A stretch of 64,000 nucleotides of DNA from Capsaspora owczarzaki ATCC 30864. Lineage: Eukaryota; Opisthokonta; Filasterea. The stretch covers positions 1,619,208 to 1,683,207 of the forward strand of contig NW_011887293.1 of assembly GCF_000151315.2 (NCBI RefSeq), written 5' to 3'. Below the pieces are notes generated by a model, which saw nothing but the letters and a program-made list of their open reading frames with translations, made no database searches and was not told the origin of the DNA. The position numbers were made by a program, and so were the translations under genes. Below, piece after piece: positions 21,613-33,837 of the stretch; position 1 is the stretch's first letter; the number at the start of each line of letters is the position of its first letter.

Positions 21613-24600
21613 TCAGGCAGATTGCAGCGTACTTGTCGGTGGCTCAACAACGGCAGACAAACGAGGTGCTTCGTCAGAATCCGTTTCTGCTATCAAGGCC
21701 GTCCCTGACGAGACACTCATTAATGGCGAGTGTTGCGACCCGGTGCGTAAAATAAACTTGGCTGTCGCGCGGAACACATCGCGAAGCGACTTCCAGCGTG
21801 CCAGACTGGGCGCGGCATGGACAACACCGTCCGACTTGTATTCTTTGACGCGCTTTGTGATGGCGCTGACGTCTCCGCTGTACCGATAATTGGCCATGAT
21901 GCCAAACGACTGACGCAACCCTTTCGGCGACAGCCACGCTCCCCAATTAAGACGCTCCAGGACGGCGCCGTTTCCCATGTGAAAGTTGGCGACAGGGTCG
22001 GCGGTTTTCTTGCCCTGTGTTTGAGACGAAGGGGGCGGGGGGGGGGCGGGCAAACAACCAAAGCGAACAGAAAACAACAAACAAACAAAAAACAAAAAAA
22101 GGACCCAATGCAACAGTGAGCACGACAGCTGGAAGACGCATCGTACAACCATCTGTTCACAAGCACAAACCTGTTTGACGTCCAGGAGATAGTGCAGGCA
22201 AAGCCGTAGCATTGGTCTCTCGAGCGCAGCAGAAAGCTCGGCATCCGACGCAAAATTACCAGCGAGCATTGTTTTGAGCAACAGTGAGGAAGACACCTCT
22301 GCCGCAACCGCTCCGCGCTTGAGTGCAAGCGAGCGAAGGGTGGCCATGTCTTCGTCAGCAGCCGAAATGGCAAGCGACGGAGCGCTGGCATCAAACTCGG
22401 CGCGGAGCCAGTTGCCAAACCCAGGTATGGGCGACAAGGTGGCGTAAATGACGAGGTCTTGGCTGCCAGACATGGACAGCTTGCGCGTAAAGCGCTTTCT
22501 CAAGTCAGGGCTGGGAATTGGCGAGTCATGCGCCAAATCTGACGAGTTGGATGTAACAGAAGCGGGCGAGTCGCGGCCAGACGAGGTTGGCGAGTCAATC
22601 GCTTGGTGCAGGGCGGGCATCATCCAACCCTCGGCTTGGAGCTTGGTCATGGCACGGTAAATCATGTGACCAGCCAAGTCCATGCCAGACAGCCCGTCTT
22701 GGGTTGCATTGATTGAGTAAAATGTCGCAGTGTTCCGGGTGGCCACGGATCCTTCCTCTTCACCGTTCAGTATGTGGTGCACATTGCTGGCAAGACCTTG
22801 GGTCAAAGCTACTTCCAGGAAGACGAGTGGCATCTGTAAGGCAGATGGGAGACGTTAGAATCAGAATCAATTACCGTTGCACAGCGGCATGTGGTCGGGG
22901 ATGCATTACAAGGGGCATGCTTGGGTGGAAGAGACCAAAGGTGCGGCGACAGTGTCCATCGATGCGACGTGTGAAATCAGCCCATGAAGAGAACGGATGT
23001 ACAGCCTCGTGCTCAATCACGTATCGCTTGAGAATCGGCGAGTCGGAAGGTGCAATTGCGCGGATTTGCAAAATGTCGACAATAAACCAGGATGACAACT
23101 TCCGCATGAGGCTGTTCGAAAGCAAATCAAGCTCGGCCACAGTAGAAGCTTCGTCTTGCGATGGCGAAGGAGGCGTGTTGGGCGGCGATGGCGCAGCAGC
23201 AGCAGCAGCAACGGCAATCGTCGGCTTTGCGATGCTTGCGCTCTTTCTCAGTTGTTGCTTGAGTGCACGAATGTGAGAGAGCAAGTCTGCTCGGAAGGAG
23301 ACCAGGAACTTGACACCTCCCTGAGAAACTCAAGCAAAAACAAACATCAAGCGTGAGTTGCATCAAAACACACACACACACACACATGGCAACCTCACCT
23401 CGGAAGATGCGATCGAATCAAACATGTTGTCGTAGGCAGGAGCAAAAATATGCAGAGCATCACGAGCAGCTAGGGCAAGCGCGTGATGACGAAGCGAGGC
23501 AGCAGTGGTTGTCGGTGAATTGCTCCCACCATCGTCATTCTTGGGGTCAAGGACTTGAGCCAGCGTCGACTCGATGCGCGACAACTCGGCATCAGTGTAT
23601 CGGAACTCGTGGGCGAGTTTTCCAAGCAGCGCGTTCTTGGCGTCTGGCGAAAGCGAGGCGTAATGTTTACGAAAGCGTATGGCGCGCTCTTCGCGCTGCT
23701 TGAACTGAAGCATGAGGCCAAGCTCTTCCGTGCCCTGGTTGGAAATCAATTCGCGTATCAGACGAGACTGAGTTGTCTGGAGCGACGCGCTGCTCGCAAG
23801 GTCTGTCGGCGAGATCTCGCTCCAGTCGGCCGATGCGTTCTCCGTCGACACCGAAGGTGTCAGTGTCATGCTCGGATCCACGCCAAGGCGCGTTTTAGGC
23901 GCCAACAAGACCGAGCCCGTGGCGACGTTCTTCCCGGCCGAATTGGCGCTGTTCCCGTTGCCGCTGCTGGCAGAGTTGGTGTCAAATGCCGGTACCGTGA
24001 ACATGTGGTTGTAACCGCCATGACCGTCGGGCACACGATGGCGCGAGCGTACATGCTGAGCCCATTCGCCGTCAACTGTTATTACAGAGTGCAAGGCGCG
24101 GAGCGAGAGAGAGAGAGAGAGAGGAAGAGAGGCAGGGTGAGAAAATCAGCAAGACATCTACGTGCGCCACACGAAAAATGCGCGTGAATGCACGTGAAAA
24201 TTCGCCACAACAGAAAAGAAAAAAATCCGCAAAAACCTCAAATCGGCTCAGAGTGGAAAAACCACAAAAAATAAATTGGGGGAGAGGTGAGCGGGGGGGG
24301 GGAAGAAAACGCTTGCAGCAACGCTCCAAGACTTGCCATAGAACTTGTACGTGTATGCTTCTCCGGGCTTGCTTGGGTCGAGGAAGATGGTAGTGGCCCA
24401 GGTATGATGCAGGTGGCTTCGTTGGTGGTCGGATGAGCTGTGGTGGTGTTGCAACGCCTGCTCGGCCGCTCGCGGGAAGAAGTGCGCGCCAAACTCGGAA
24501 ACGGCGCCTTCGGTCGTCGCGCTCAGCGACTGCGACAAGGTCGACTGCACAAGCTCTGCCGCTATCTGTCGCGCGTCTTCATTGGTGGCGCCGAGTCTGG

Positions 24601-25393
24601 GGCCGCCGCCGCTGTCGGTCTGACCCGGGCCCTGCGCGGTCGGAAGGCCAGCGTTCTTCATCTGGGCCCGATTCGCGTTTATCTCCGCGGCTGCTGCTGT
24701 TGCTGCGGCGTCGCCATGGTTGCTCCCCGACGCCAGCGACGCCAGCGACGCGGACGACGATGACGAAGGTGTGGTTGCTTCTGCAATGGTGCGCAGCTTG
24801 ACTTTGGCGTGGAGGACGGCGCGCTGCCTTGCGTGGAGACGCTCGAGCTGGGAGCGGGTGAGGACGAGCGGTCGCATGAGTATCCCGCTGTTGCTCGCGA
24901 TGGCACTATTGCTGCTGCTCGCAGTGTTATTCTGCTGATGATGGTGATCACTCTGCAGTTGTTGCTGATGCTGAATGTCGACCAGCGAGTTGTTCCAGTT
25001 GTTGAACGAGCCGCAGAGGACGACGTGCAGCTTTGGCTCGGCAAACCGCACAACAAGCGTCACTTCGCCGTTCAACCCGAACGTCTGCCCGAAGAACTCG
25101 TCGCAGCAGTCCTCGTCCATGCTACTGCTCGTATTATGGTGATGTTGTTGCTGATGATGATGATGGTGATGGTGATGCGCGTCGTCGTCGTTGGGGTCGC
25201 CATCCGAGTCCGAGTCGTTATTCGCATCCTGGTCGAGCAGGAAGAGGTCGTCCAGCAACCCGACGCTCGTGCTTCTCGCCCGCGGGTCCGCAGCCGCCGC
25301 CATCGCCGCCGCTGCTTCGTGGTCAAGCAGTCGGGCACCATTGCTGTCATCCGCGCCTGGCAGTGGCGTCTGCGCACTCACGTCGTTCCCCAT
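21613..25393 (-). CDS. AMPK-beta-like glycogen-binding domain fused to malonyl-CoA decarboxylase
   Basis: Exons: 25393-24337, 24075-23399, 23320-22910, 22833-22171, 22014-21613; 1069 aa (human MCD is 493). The protein opens MGNDVSAQ, an N-myristoylation-type start as in AMPK beta. A CBM48 domain follows: VVLCGSFNNWNN (~123-134), RPLVLTRS, a ~150-residue Ser/Gln/His/Ala insert, then AYTYKFY-VDGEWAQH and HGGYNHMFTV (~345-385). The two tryptophans, the Lys and an Asn used by AMPK beta to bind glycogen are present. Exon 2 reads without a break from this domain into the MCD helical domain. The catalytic domain has LSPIPGFGNWL (Ser) and NFHMGNGAVLERLNW (His). MCD turns malonyl-CoA into acetyl-CoA and CO2. 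No C-terminal SKL and no presequence. Intron 1 has a GC donor. Confidence 0.93.
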
Positions 25394-25909
25394 CCGCAAA
25401 CGCAAAGCAAAAGGTTGGTTTTTAAAACGTAAAAATCAAAAAGTTAAACTGGATTTTTTATACGTTAAAATTTGTTCCGTTCTGTTTTTAAAGCTGGGAA
25501 TTGGCCAGCCATTTCGGGCTCTGGTGCTTGGGGGAAAAAAGGGTTGACAGAGTTGTAAACTGTCAAACAAGCATGGGGAAGTGGTGTCTCTGAGTCGCTG
25601 CGGTACTGTACGTCTCAGAATCAAGTCCCAGTGCATCCCACCTTCCCTCGCCCCAAGCTGTCAACCGCGAGTTTGCGACCAATGAACGAATCGACTATTC
25701 AGGCATTGTTCCTGTTGCTATTCTGTTCCAACTCCCTCCGGCTCATCATCATTTTTCATTCTCTTCAAGGCTGGGCTTTGTGATCAGTCTTCCTTCCCAA
25801 TATTCTCTTCGCAGACTCGTCTTTTTTTTTCTTGTTTCCGGTGTCCTCCTCGTTCTCCCCGCAGCCCAAACAAACAAAACCAACACGCATATACACCCAA
25901 CGCACATCC
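25394..25909. other. Divergent intergenic region, CBM48-MCD and LIM gene
   Basis: 516 bases between two start codons. AT-rich near the MCD side, pyrimidine-rich near the LIM start. No coding signal. Probably a shared or paired promoter region. Confidence 0.45.
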
Positions 25910-26164
25910 ATGTCGAAAGCGCTGCCCTGCGTGACGTGCGGCAAGACGGCGTATCCGCTCGAGTCGTTCTGCATCCGCAACAACAACTGGCACAAGACCT
26001 GCTTCCAATGTAAACCACCAGCAACTTTTTGGTTTTCTTCAGCAATGACGATCGCATGAGGATTTGTGTCTCCAGCAGTGTGTGGATGAGTTTGACTGGG
26101 AGACCAGCGAGACCAGCTGCTCCATGCGCTCGCTCGCTCTTCACTATCCAATGGAAAAATCAAA

Positions 26165-26214
<50 letters not shown>

Positions 26215-26602
26215 CGGTGTTTTTTTGTTTGGTTTTTGGTTTTCTCGCTTTGCTGATGAGGCCTGTCGGGAGGGCTTCGGGATGCGAGCAAGAATGAATA
26301 TAGCGCAATGCCGTGCTTTTGTGTTTGTACCCTCCCTCTTCAGTGATTGAGAGCGGCCTTTTTGGGGTTTTCCGACTGTTTGGTTGTTCTCTGCTTTTTT
26401 TTTTTCTTTTTTTTTTTTTGTTTTGGTTTTTGTTCGTTGGCCGTCTTGTGCATCCGATTCGGCCTTTTTCTGTGACGCATGCGAATGAGAACCCCCTTGT
26501 CATCTCTCTCGTTGCTTTTTGGAAGAGGCGCCGATGATTGGTTGGTTTTCAACAGAACAGCAAGCAAAAAAAAAAAAACAAAACGACAAAACAAAAAAAC
26601 AA

Positions 26603-26635
<33 letters not shown>

Positions 26636-26813
26636 AAACCCAACGAACTTGCTACTGTTTTGTTGTTATTATTATTGTTGTTTATTTCTCCTCCTTCGAT
26701 GAGTTTTTTATTTTTTTATTTATTTTTTGTTTTTTGTTTTTTCGTCTGTCGCGTGCTTGGCGCGGCTGTTTATCGCAAGTGAGAAGTGCTTTGATGTGTG
26801 TGACATTCCAGCA

Positions 26814-26847
<34 letters not shown>

Positions 26848-29019
26848 GGGAACAACTGAGCAACATCAAGCGAGAAAGCGTTCGTTTTGAATCCACAGTT
26901 GCAGCTTCCCCCTCTGCCTGTCCCCGGTGTCTGAGGAAACGAGCTGCTGTGCCGTGGAGTCACAGGAGGGACATTGTGAGCGAGAGAGAGTGAGAGTGAG
27001 TCACGAGCGAGCGCTGAGCCACTCCAAACCATCTGTGGTTAGGCAGCGGAACCACCTCGCCGTTTCCCCCAATGACCACCTTCATCACATCATCATCATC
27101 ATCATCCACATAACACTAGCAATAGTCAATGTCGGTTTGAATCGAATCTCATTGCCCAGCCTCACCTGACGACCACCTGAATCCCAGTGTTACAAATGTT
27201 GTTTGATTGTTTTGAACGTCTCTTCTCGCTTTCTTCCCTCTTCCCTCTTTCCCCCCAAAAAGAGCGGAATAGCAGCCGCAGGAGCATTGAAAAATCACTC
27301 ACCATTGAAATTGCTTTGACGCTTGATTTTGCGACAGGCTCGATCTGCTCGACAAAACTCACACTGAACACGTACAAGCTGCCATTCGAAGGCGCCACAC
27401 TCTACTGCGCAAAGTGCCTGCCACAAGATCGACCAACCATCACCACAGACAATGTCGACTTTGTGAATGCCCGCGAGCGACCCAAGATTGGCGTCGTCAA
27501 CGAGCAAGTCCGAGGAGAGCTTGCCGGCCAGAAGCCGAACGAGAGCGTCGACTCGCTCGCCATCGCCAACCGCGTTAACGCCCCAAAAGCAGGGCTCGTC
27601 AACGACCAAGTCCGCGGCGAACTCGCTGGTGTCAAGCCCAACGAATCCACCGATTCCCTCGCCATTTCCAACCGTGTGAACGCTCCGCGTCAAGAAGTTG
27701 TCAACCAACAACTACGGTAAGTGCATTGTTGCTCATCTTGTTGGTATACGTGTTTGTCAAAGTTGCCACCCTCTTTCTGCAATGCGCTGTGCTCACGAAC
27801 CCTTTTCTTTCCCTTGTCTCTCCGGAACACAGCTACAAGAACGGTAGCAACCGCGATAGCATTGCGGATGAAGGCGGCGCATCTCCCATTGCATCGGCAT
27901 CGGCGCTGCCGCCGGTGAGCGGAGCGTCCTCGCCATCCTCTGCGTCGCCAACCCCGTCGGCGGAACCTTTATCGTCGTCGTCGTCGTCTGGATCGGANNN
28001 NNNNNNNNNNNNNNNNNNNNNNNNNNNNNNNNNNNNNNNNNNNNNNNNNNNNNNNNNNNNNNNNNNNNNNNNNNNNNNNNNNNNNNNNNNNNNNNNNNNN
28101 NNNNNNNNNNNNNNNNNNNNNNNNCCGCCATGCCCGGCCACTTCTCCCGCCGCCTATGCTCCCTGCACAAGCTTGCCAGCACTTGCCGCATTCCAGCAGC
28201 AGCCTGGTGCCGGCTTGGCGCCACCTGCAGGCATGCCCGTGCCGCCACAAGGGATGCCGCCCTGCCAATCATGCCCCAGAGGTGCTGGCCAAGCTGCTCG
28301 CCAGCGTGCCGCAGCTAACAGGTGGGCAGGACGACCTCAAGACGATTCCTCCGCACGTTCTCGCCATGCTCGCCATGTTCCCGCCTCCCGGTTTGCTTCC
28401 CCCAGGCACGCCCGGCACTCCCGGCACTCCCGGCACTCCTGGCACGCCCAGCAGCCCATCCGGATCCGGAGCCCCACCACTCCCTCCCATGTCTGCGCCA
28501 ATGGGCAACGGCACAAAAACAATCAGTCGAGCGGGCATGTCGCGCGAGCGTCCAATGTCGGTGATGGCCCCATCCACTGCCAGCGTTGCCCGACACAACT
28601 CGGACAAGACGGCCTCCTCCACCACCCCTTCCGCCTTCTCCCGCGAGCGCACAATGTCTGTCATGGACTCGCGTCGCGGCTACAATCGCGCGCGCTCCGC
28701 CAGCACTGGCCCCAATCTCCCGTTCGAACGCCTTCCGGCCCCTGGCCCGCCGCTCCCACCAAACCACCCGCCGCCAAAGTCTCTTCCCGCCGAACTGCTC
28801 AACCGCCCCACGATTGAGGACACCATGACGCAGGAGGACTTTGAAGTGCCCACCTCCCCCGACGTCGCCTCCGCCTCCAAGCGCCACTACGAGGACATTG
28901 AGGAGATTCGCGCTGCCGTGTTTGCTCTCCAGGCCGCGGATGCAGATGGCGTGACCGCTGCCGAAGCCGAGGATGCAGCGCCAGGCGATGCTGCAGTTGC
29001 TGTTGAAGCATCCTCGTAA
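25910..29019 (+). CDS. LIM-domain protein with internal repeats and Pro-rich tail
   Basis: Exons: 25910-26009, 27338-27716, 27833-29019 (contains the 127-N gap). The first 60 residues are one complete LIM zinc module: Cys7, Cys10, His28, Cys31, Cys34, Cys37, Cys57, Cys60. The fourth zinc ligand pair is split by the long intron. Then come about three ~33-residue repeats of the form VVNEQVRGELAGQKPNES and SLAIANRVNAP. A Ser/Pro-rich tail holds GTPGTPGTPGTP and two MSRERPMSVM / FSRERTMSVMDS-like motifs that look like kinase sites. Known: LIM domains are protein docking modules, often on actin structures; the repeat family is not one I recognise. After the gap the coding frame changes at about 28265-28285; adding two C's in C-runs there would keep one frame, so a sequence error is likely. 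Confidence 0.8.
26010..27337 (+). other. 1.3-kb first intron of the LIM gene, rich in simple repeats
   Basis: GT-AG intron of 1328 bases, among the longest in the window. It contains a 45-base A run (26168-26212), T runs near 26398-26420, an AAT microsatellite (about 26603-26633), a GA microsatellite (about 26815-26848) and an ATC/TCA repeat near 27085-27103. No coding signal found. Confidence 0.8.
26168..26212. repeat. Poly-A tract, 45 bases
   Basis: Uninterrupted A45 on the plus strand inside the LIM gene intron. Its sense orientation and the absence of a target-site duplication or element body argue against a retroposed tail. Confidence 0.95.
27998..28124. other. Assembly gap (127 N) inside LIM gene exon 3
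   Basis: N run inside coding sequence rich in Ser codons on its left and Pro/Ala codons on its right; low complexity is the probable cause of the gap. Confidence 0.99.
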
Positions 29020-29676
29020 CAACTTTTTTTTTTGTTCCGTCCTTGTTCCGTCCTCCCTAACACTGCTCCTTCTCTAGATCACAATAGTGATCTGGCGCTC
29101 CCCCTATTTGTTTTCCTTCGGCGCGCTACCGGCGACTTCTGTGCAATGGCTTCTTGTTTTCCCTTTTTTTCCTCTTTTTTTTTCCGTTTCTTTACATTGA
29201 TTCAAAACAAACAACCAAGCCTGCATCACAGCCGTGTGCCAAGCACTCTACTGCGCTGAATTTCTTTTGACTGCTACTCTTCTATTCGCTTTTTGTTGTT
29301 TGTAAAAAGCGGTAGCTGTAGCGGTCGACTTTTATTTGAACACTTTTTTTTTTTTTTCGTTTATTGTTTCGTTTTCTTCGTCTCTGCCTTCCCTCCCCCC
29401 CCTTTTTGTTGTGGGACTGTTCTGCTCTGTTCTTTTTCGTGATGTATCTGGTTGACCCTAACTACCTTTTCTTTTACTTTTTGCTCTTTGTTGTTTGACG
29501 TTGCTGTATCACCAATGAAATCTGCCAAGTTCACCATGTTTACCATGTGTACTTTTGTCCCATCTCTGATCAAATCCAAACCTTCTCTCTGTCTCTCTGC
29601 GACTGAGACTCGAATGATCAGTCTCTCTTTCTGTTCTCTACACAAAGACCCCACACCCACTCCATCTTCATACAAA
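29020..29676. other. Spacer between LIM gene and PRMT1
   Basis: 657 bases, T-rich after the LIM stop (T runs near 29020-29032, 29347-29358), then pyrimidine-rich. No coding signal on either strand. Holds the LIM 3' untranslated region and the PRMT1 promoter. Confidence 0.45.
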
Positions 29677-31238
<1,562 letters not shown>

Positions 31239-31504
31239 ATCACGCTGGTGCTTTGATCTTTTTTTTTTTTTCGAGTGCGAATTAATTTTTTTGTTTCTTT
31301 TCCAACTATTCAAACTGTTTAAATGTCCTGATCTTGGCCTGAGTTCATTCTCATTGTGAAAAGCAACTCGCGCCGTTTCCCGCACCTTTCCCCCTATATC
31401 TTGATCACCAAAAGTACAATCGGCGTCAATGCAAAATGTGGCCGTGTCTGTCTTTTATTGTCAATCACATACTGTATCTCAACCCAAGACTACTGTCTAC
31501 CTCT

Positions 31505-33675
31505 CTACGAAAGGCGACACCCACTGTCGTTGGCTTTCGGCTGAGCCGGCTGTGCCGTTGGCGCAGGTGGAGGCCTTTGAGGCTGAACCGGAGCATGGCG
31601 ATCAGCTTGTCGCTCAGCTTGTCGTTCAATCCTACCAAGCTGGGCTTGCTCTTCTTCCCGCTGCAACCTGAGCGCAAAAGCATGGCTAAACAAAAATAAT
31701 GAAAACAGAAAGTGAACACCAACAGCAGCAACAGGCCATTTTATGTGTTAGTGATCGGCTTACTCTGCATCCAACGCGACGTCGTTACTTCTTGACGCTC
31801 TCAAGTGAACGGCAGTTTGGGCTGCAAGGTTGTCCTCTTGCTTTTGCAGCGACATGGCCAGCAGGAAGCTGACAAATTAGAGAGAGCAAAAAACAACAAC
31901 ACGTAAGCATCCGCATGAGTCCAATCGCATCAAAATAATCAAAAAAAAAAACAAAAACAGCTTTCTAAACCATACTCGGCATCAGCGTTGGCGGCAGGTG
32001 CCTCAGAAGCCGTATGCTGCAATGAAGAAGGCGAAAACGACGACTGGGAAACATCAGCCACATTCTGCTCGGATTGCGACAAAGCCAGGGCGGCAGCCAA
32101 ATCCCGCTCTTCTTGTGCTTGCGACTCAGAGACAGCATTGGCAAAGCGTGCGTTGAGAAGCGATCCATCGCCAGCGACGGAAGTCAGCGTCTCCCACGCA
32201 ACAGGAGTGTCCACGTAGCCCTGGTCTGTTAGCAAGAGTAGCACGGGCTCAAAGTCTGGCGAGCCAACCAAATGCTGGTTGAGGGGCTCGTCGAGCAAGT
32301 GATCCCGCTTGAAAATGGTGCCAAAGTGGTTGTTTCGGAAAAAGACGGCCAGTTCACCAGGCTTGATCAATCGGCTGAGCTCTCGGACGCCGTGCTCGGT
32401 CAATTGTGTTGGGGATTCGTTCAGAAAGGCTTCAACGGCGAGACCTACAAAGAGAGAGAGTGGAGCGTGAGTCAATGAAACGGAAAAAAAAAAAAGCTGG
32501 CAACGACCAGCGCGAGCACAACCAAAGACAAAATCAGCCTGGCCATACCGCGGTGCATCGATGCAGTTTGCTCGGGCGTGGGATTATCGACGATGAGCTG
32601 ATTGTACGTCTTGTTCGAGACGGCGGCCTTGGTGACAGTGTCGCTCGGGTCGACAATCCAACAGTGTCGCTCGGGTCGACAATCCAACCGTGGTACAGCG
32701 GAATTCCGAGCAGATCAAACACAAGGCACTCTTGCGTGAATTCAAAGTCGGCGATTCTGAGAAAGTGATAAGCAGAACACGATGGATTCATGGCGTAAGG
32801 TGAAACAACCACAACAACAACAACCACAACAGCAACCCAAAACGAGCGCTTTCAGAATGTGCGACAACTGACCCTGTAAAGCGAACATTGACATCCAGGC
32901 CCGTCTGCAGGCGTGGGAACACGGCAATGCAGTCCGCAACGTTGCGTTCCAAATCCAAACGGGCGTCGGGATTGAGCACCCGTTTCGACGTGGATCGCAT
33001 AATCTCGTCACCGAGGAGCGTGCACAGGTACTCGTACGTCACGACACGCATGTCCGGGTGGATGTGAATGCGGCCGGCGAGGAGCAGCACGTTGCAAATC
33101 GCCAGCAACGGACACGGTCCATTGCGATTCTGAGTGACGACGCCGACTTGCTCTCTCCCGCGGAACGGAACTCGCTTGACGACATAGACGTCATCGACGC
33201 GCGCCGAAGCTGCGTTTGACGTCGAGGCAGATGAGACGGACGGTCCCAGCGGTGGCGCAGTTGACAATCCTCCACCAGTTGAGGTGCTCGGACTGAGTGC
33301 GGGCGGTGCTTGAGCGTGCTCAATGCCAGCAGCGGGAGTAGCCTCGATAGTAGCAGCAGTGGTGGTGGTCGCAGTATCCGCAGTGGTAGCAGCAGTAGTA
33401 GGAGCTGTTGGAATAGAACTTGCATCAGCTGTAGCTGTAGCGGTATTATTCACGACTACTGCGTCATCAGTCTGAGCCGCTTGACTTTGAATCTGCGCCT
33501 CGACCTCGCGCGGTGGTGCTGCAGCGGACACTTTCGCTTGCTGTGGCTGTGGCTGTGGCTGTGGCTGTGACTGTGGGTCGGCGAGCGAAAGTGCCATCGC
33601 TGCGCGCAACGCCAGCACATCCTGCAGATCCGCCTTGTCGGCAGCTTGAAGGTCGTCGTCGAAGTTGACTGTCAT
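31505..33675 (-). CDS. MINDY: MINDY-1/2-type Lys48-specific deubiquitinase, frame broken by a 26-base duplication
   Basis: Cysteine protease that trims Lys48-linked ubiquitin chains. Exons: 33675-32873, 32756-32549, 31976-32444 (read 32444-31976), 31868-31764, 31685-31505. A Ser/Ala/Thr/Gln-rich N-terminus (~165 aa) precedes the catalytic core: QNRNGPCPLLAICNVLLL (nucleophile Cys), LQTGLDVNVRFTG, VFDLLGIPLYHGWIVDP, and VFFRNNHFGTIFK (catalytic His). Two ubiquitin-binding MIU-type helices follow (EERDLAAALALSQS and DFLLAMSLQKQED). It ends GCRLS, a possible CaaX box; human MINDY1 ends CILL. Exon 2 contains a perfect 26-base tandem duplication (32636-32687) that shifts the frame. Without it all five exons join in phase to 579 aa. 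Its start lies 162 bases from the stop of the upstream CDP-DAG synthase gene. Confidence 0.92.
32636..32687 (-). repeat. Perfect 26-base tandem duplication in MINDY exon 2
   Basis: Two identical adjacent copies (32636-32661 and 32662-32687), coding the WIVDPSDT segment. Because 26 is not a multiple of three, the reading frame is lost after the second copy. Confidence 0.95.
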
Positions 33676-33837
33676 TTCTGCGACAGGAAGAATAAAGAAT
33701 GACGAAGTGACAGTTTTTGGAAAGTAATGTTGAACCGAATTTCTGACGTAAATGCTGCAATGTGTGTGTGTGTGTGTGTGTTCAATGGTTTAGAAATGGT
33801 AAAACAGAAAAAGTGCACACACACACACACGCGCGGT

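Noticed and set aside
26168-26212. A45 tract as the tail of a retroposed element
   Set aside because: No element body upstream and no flanking duplication; it sits in an intron full of other simple repeats.
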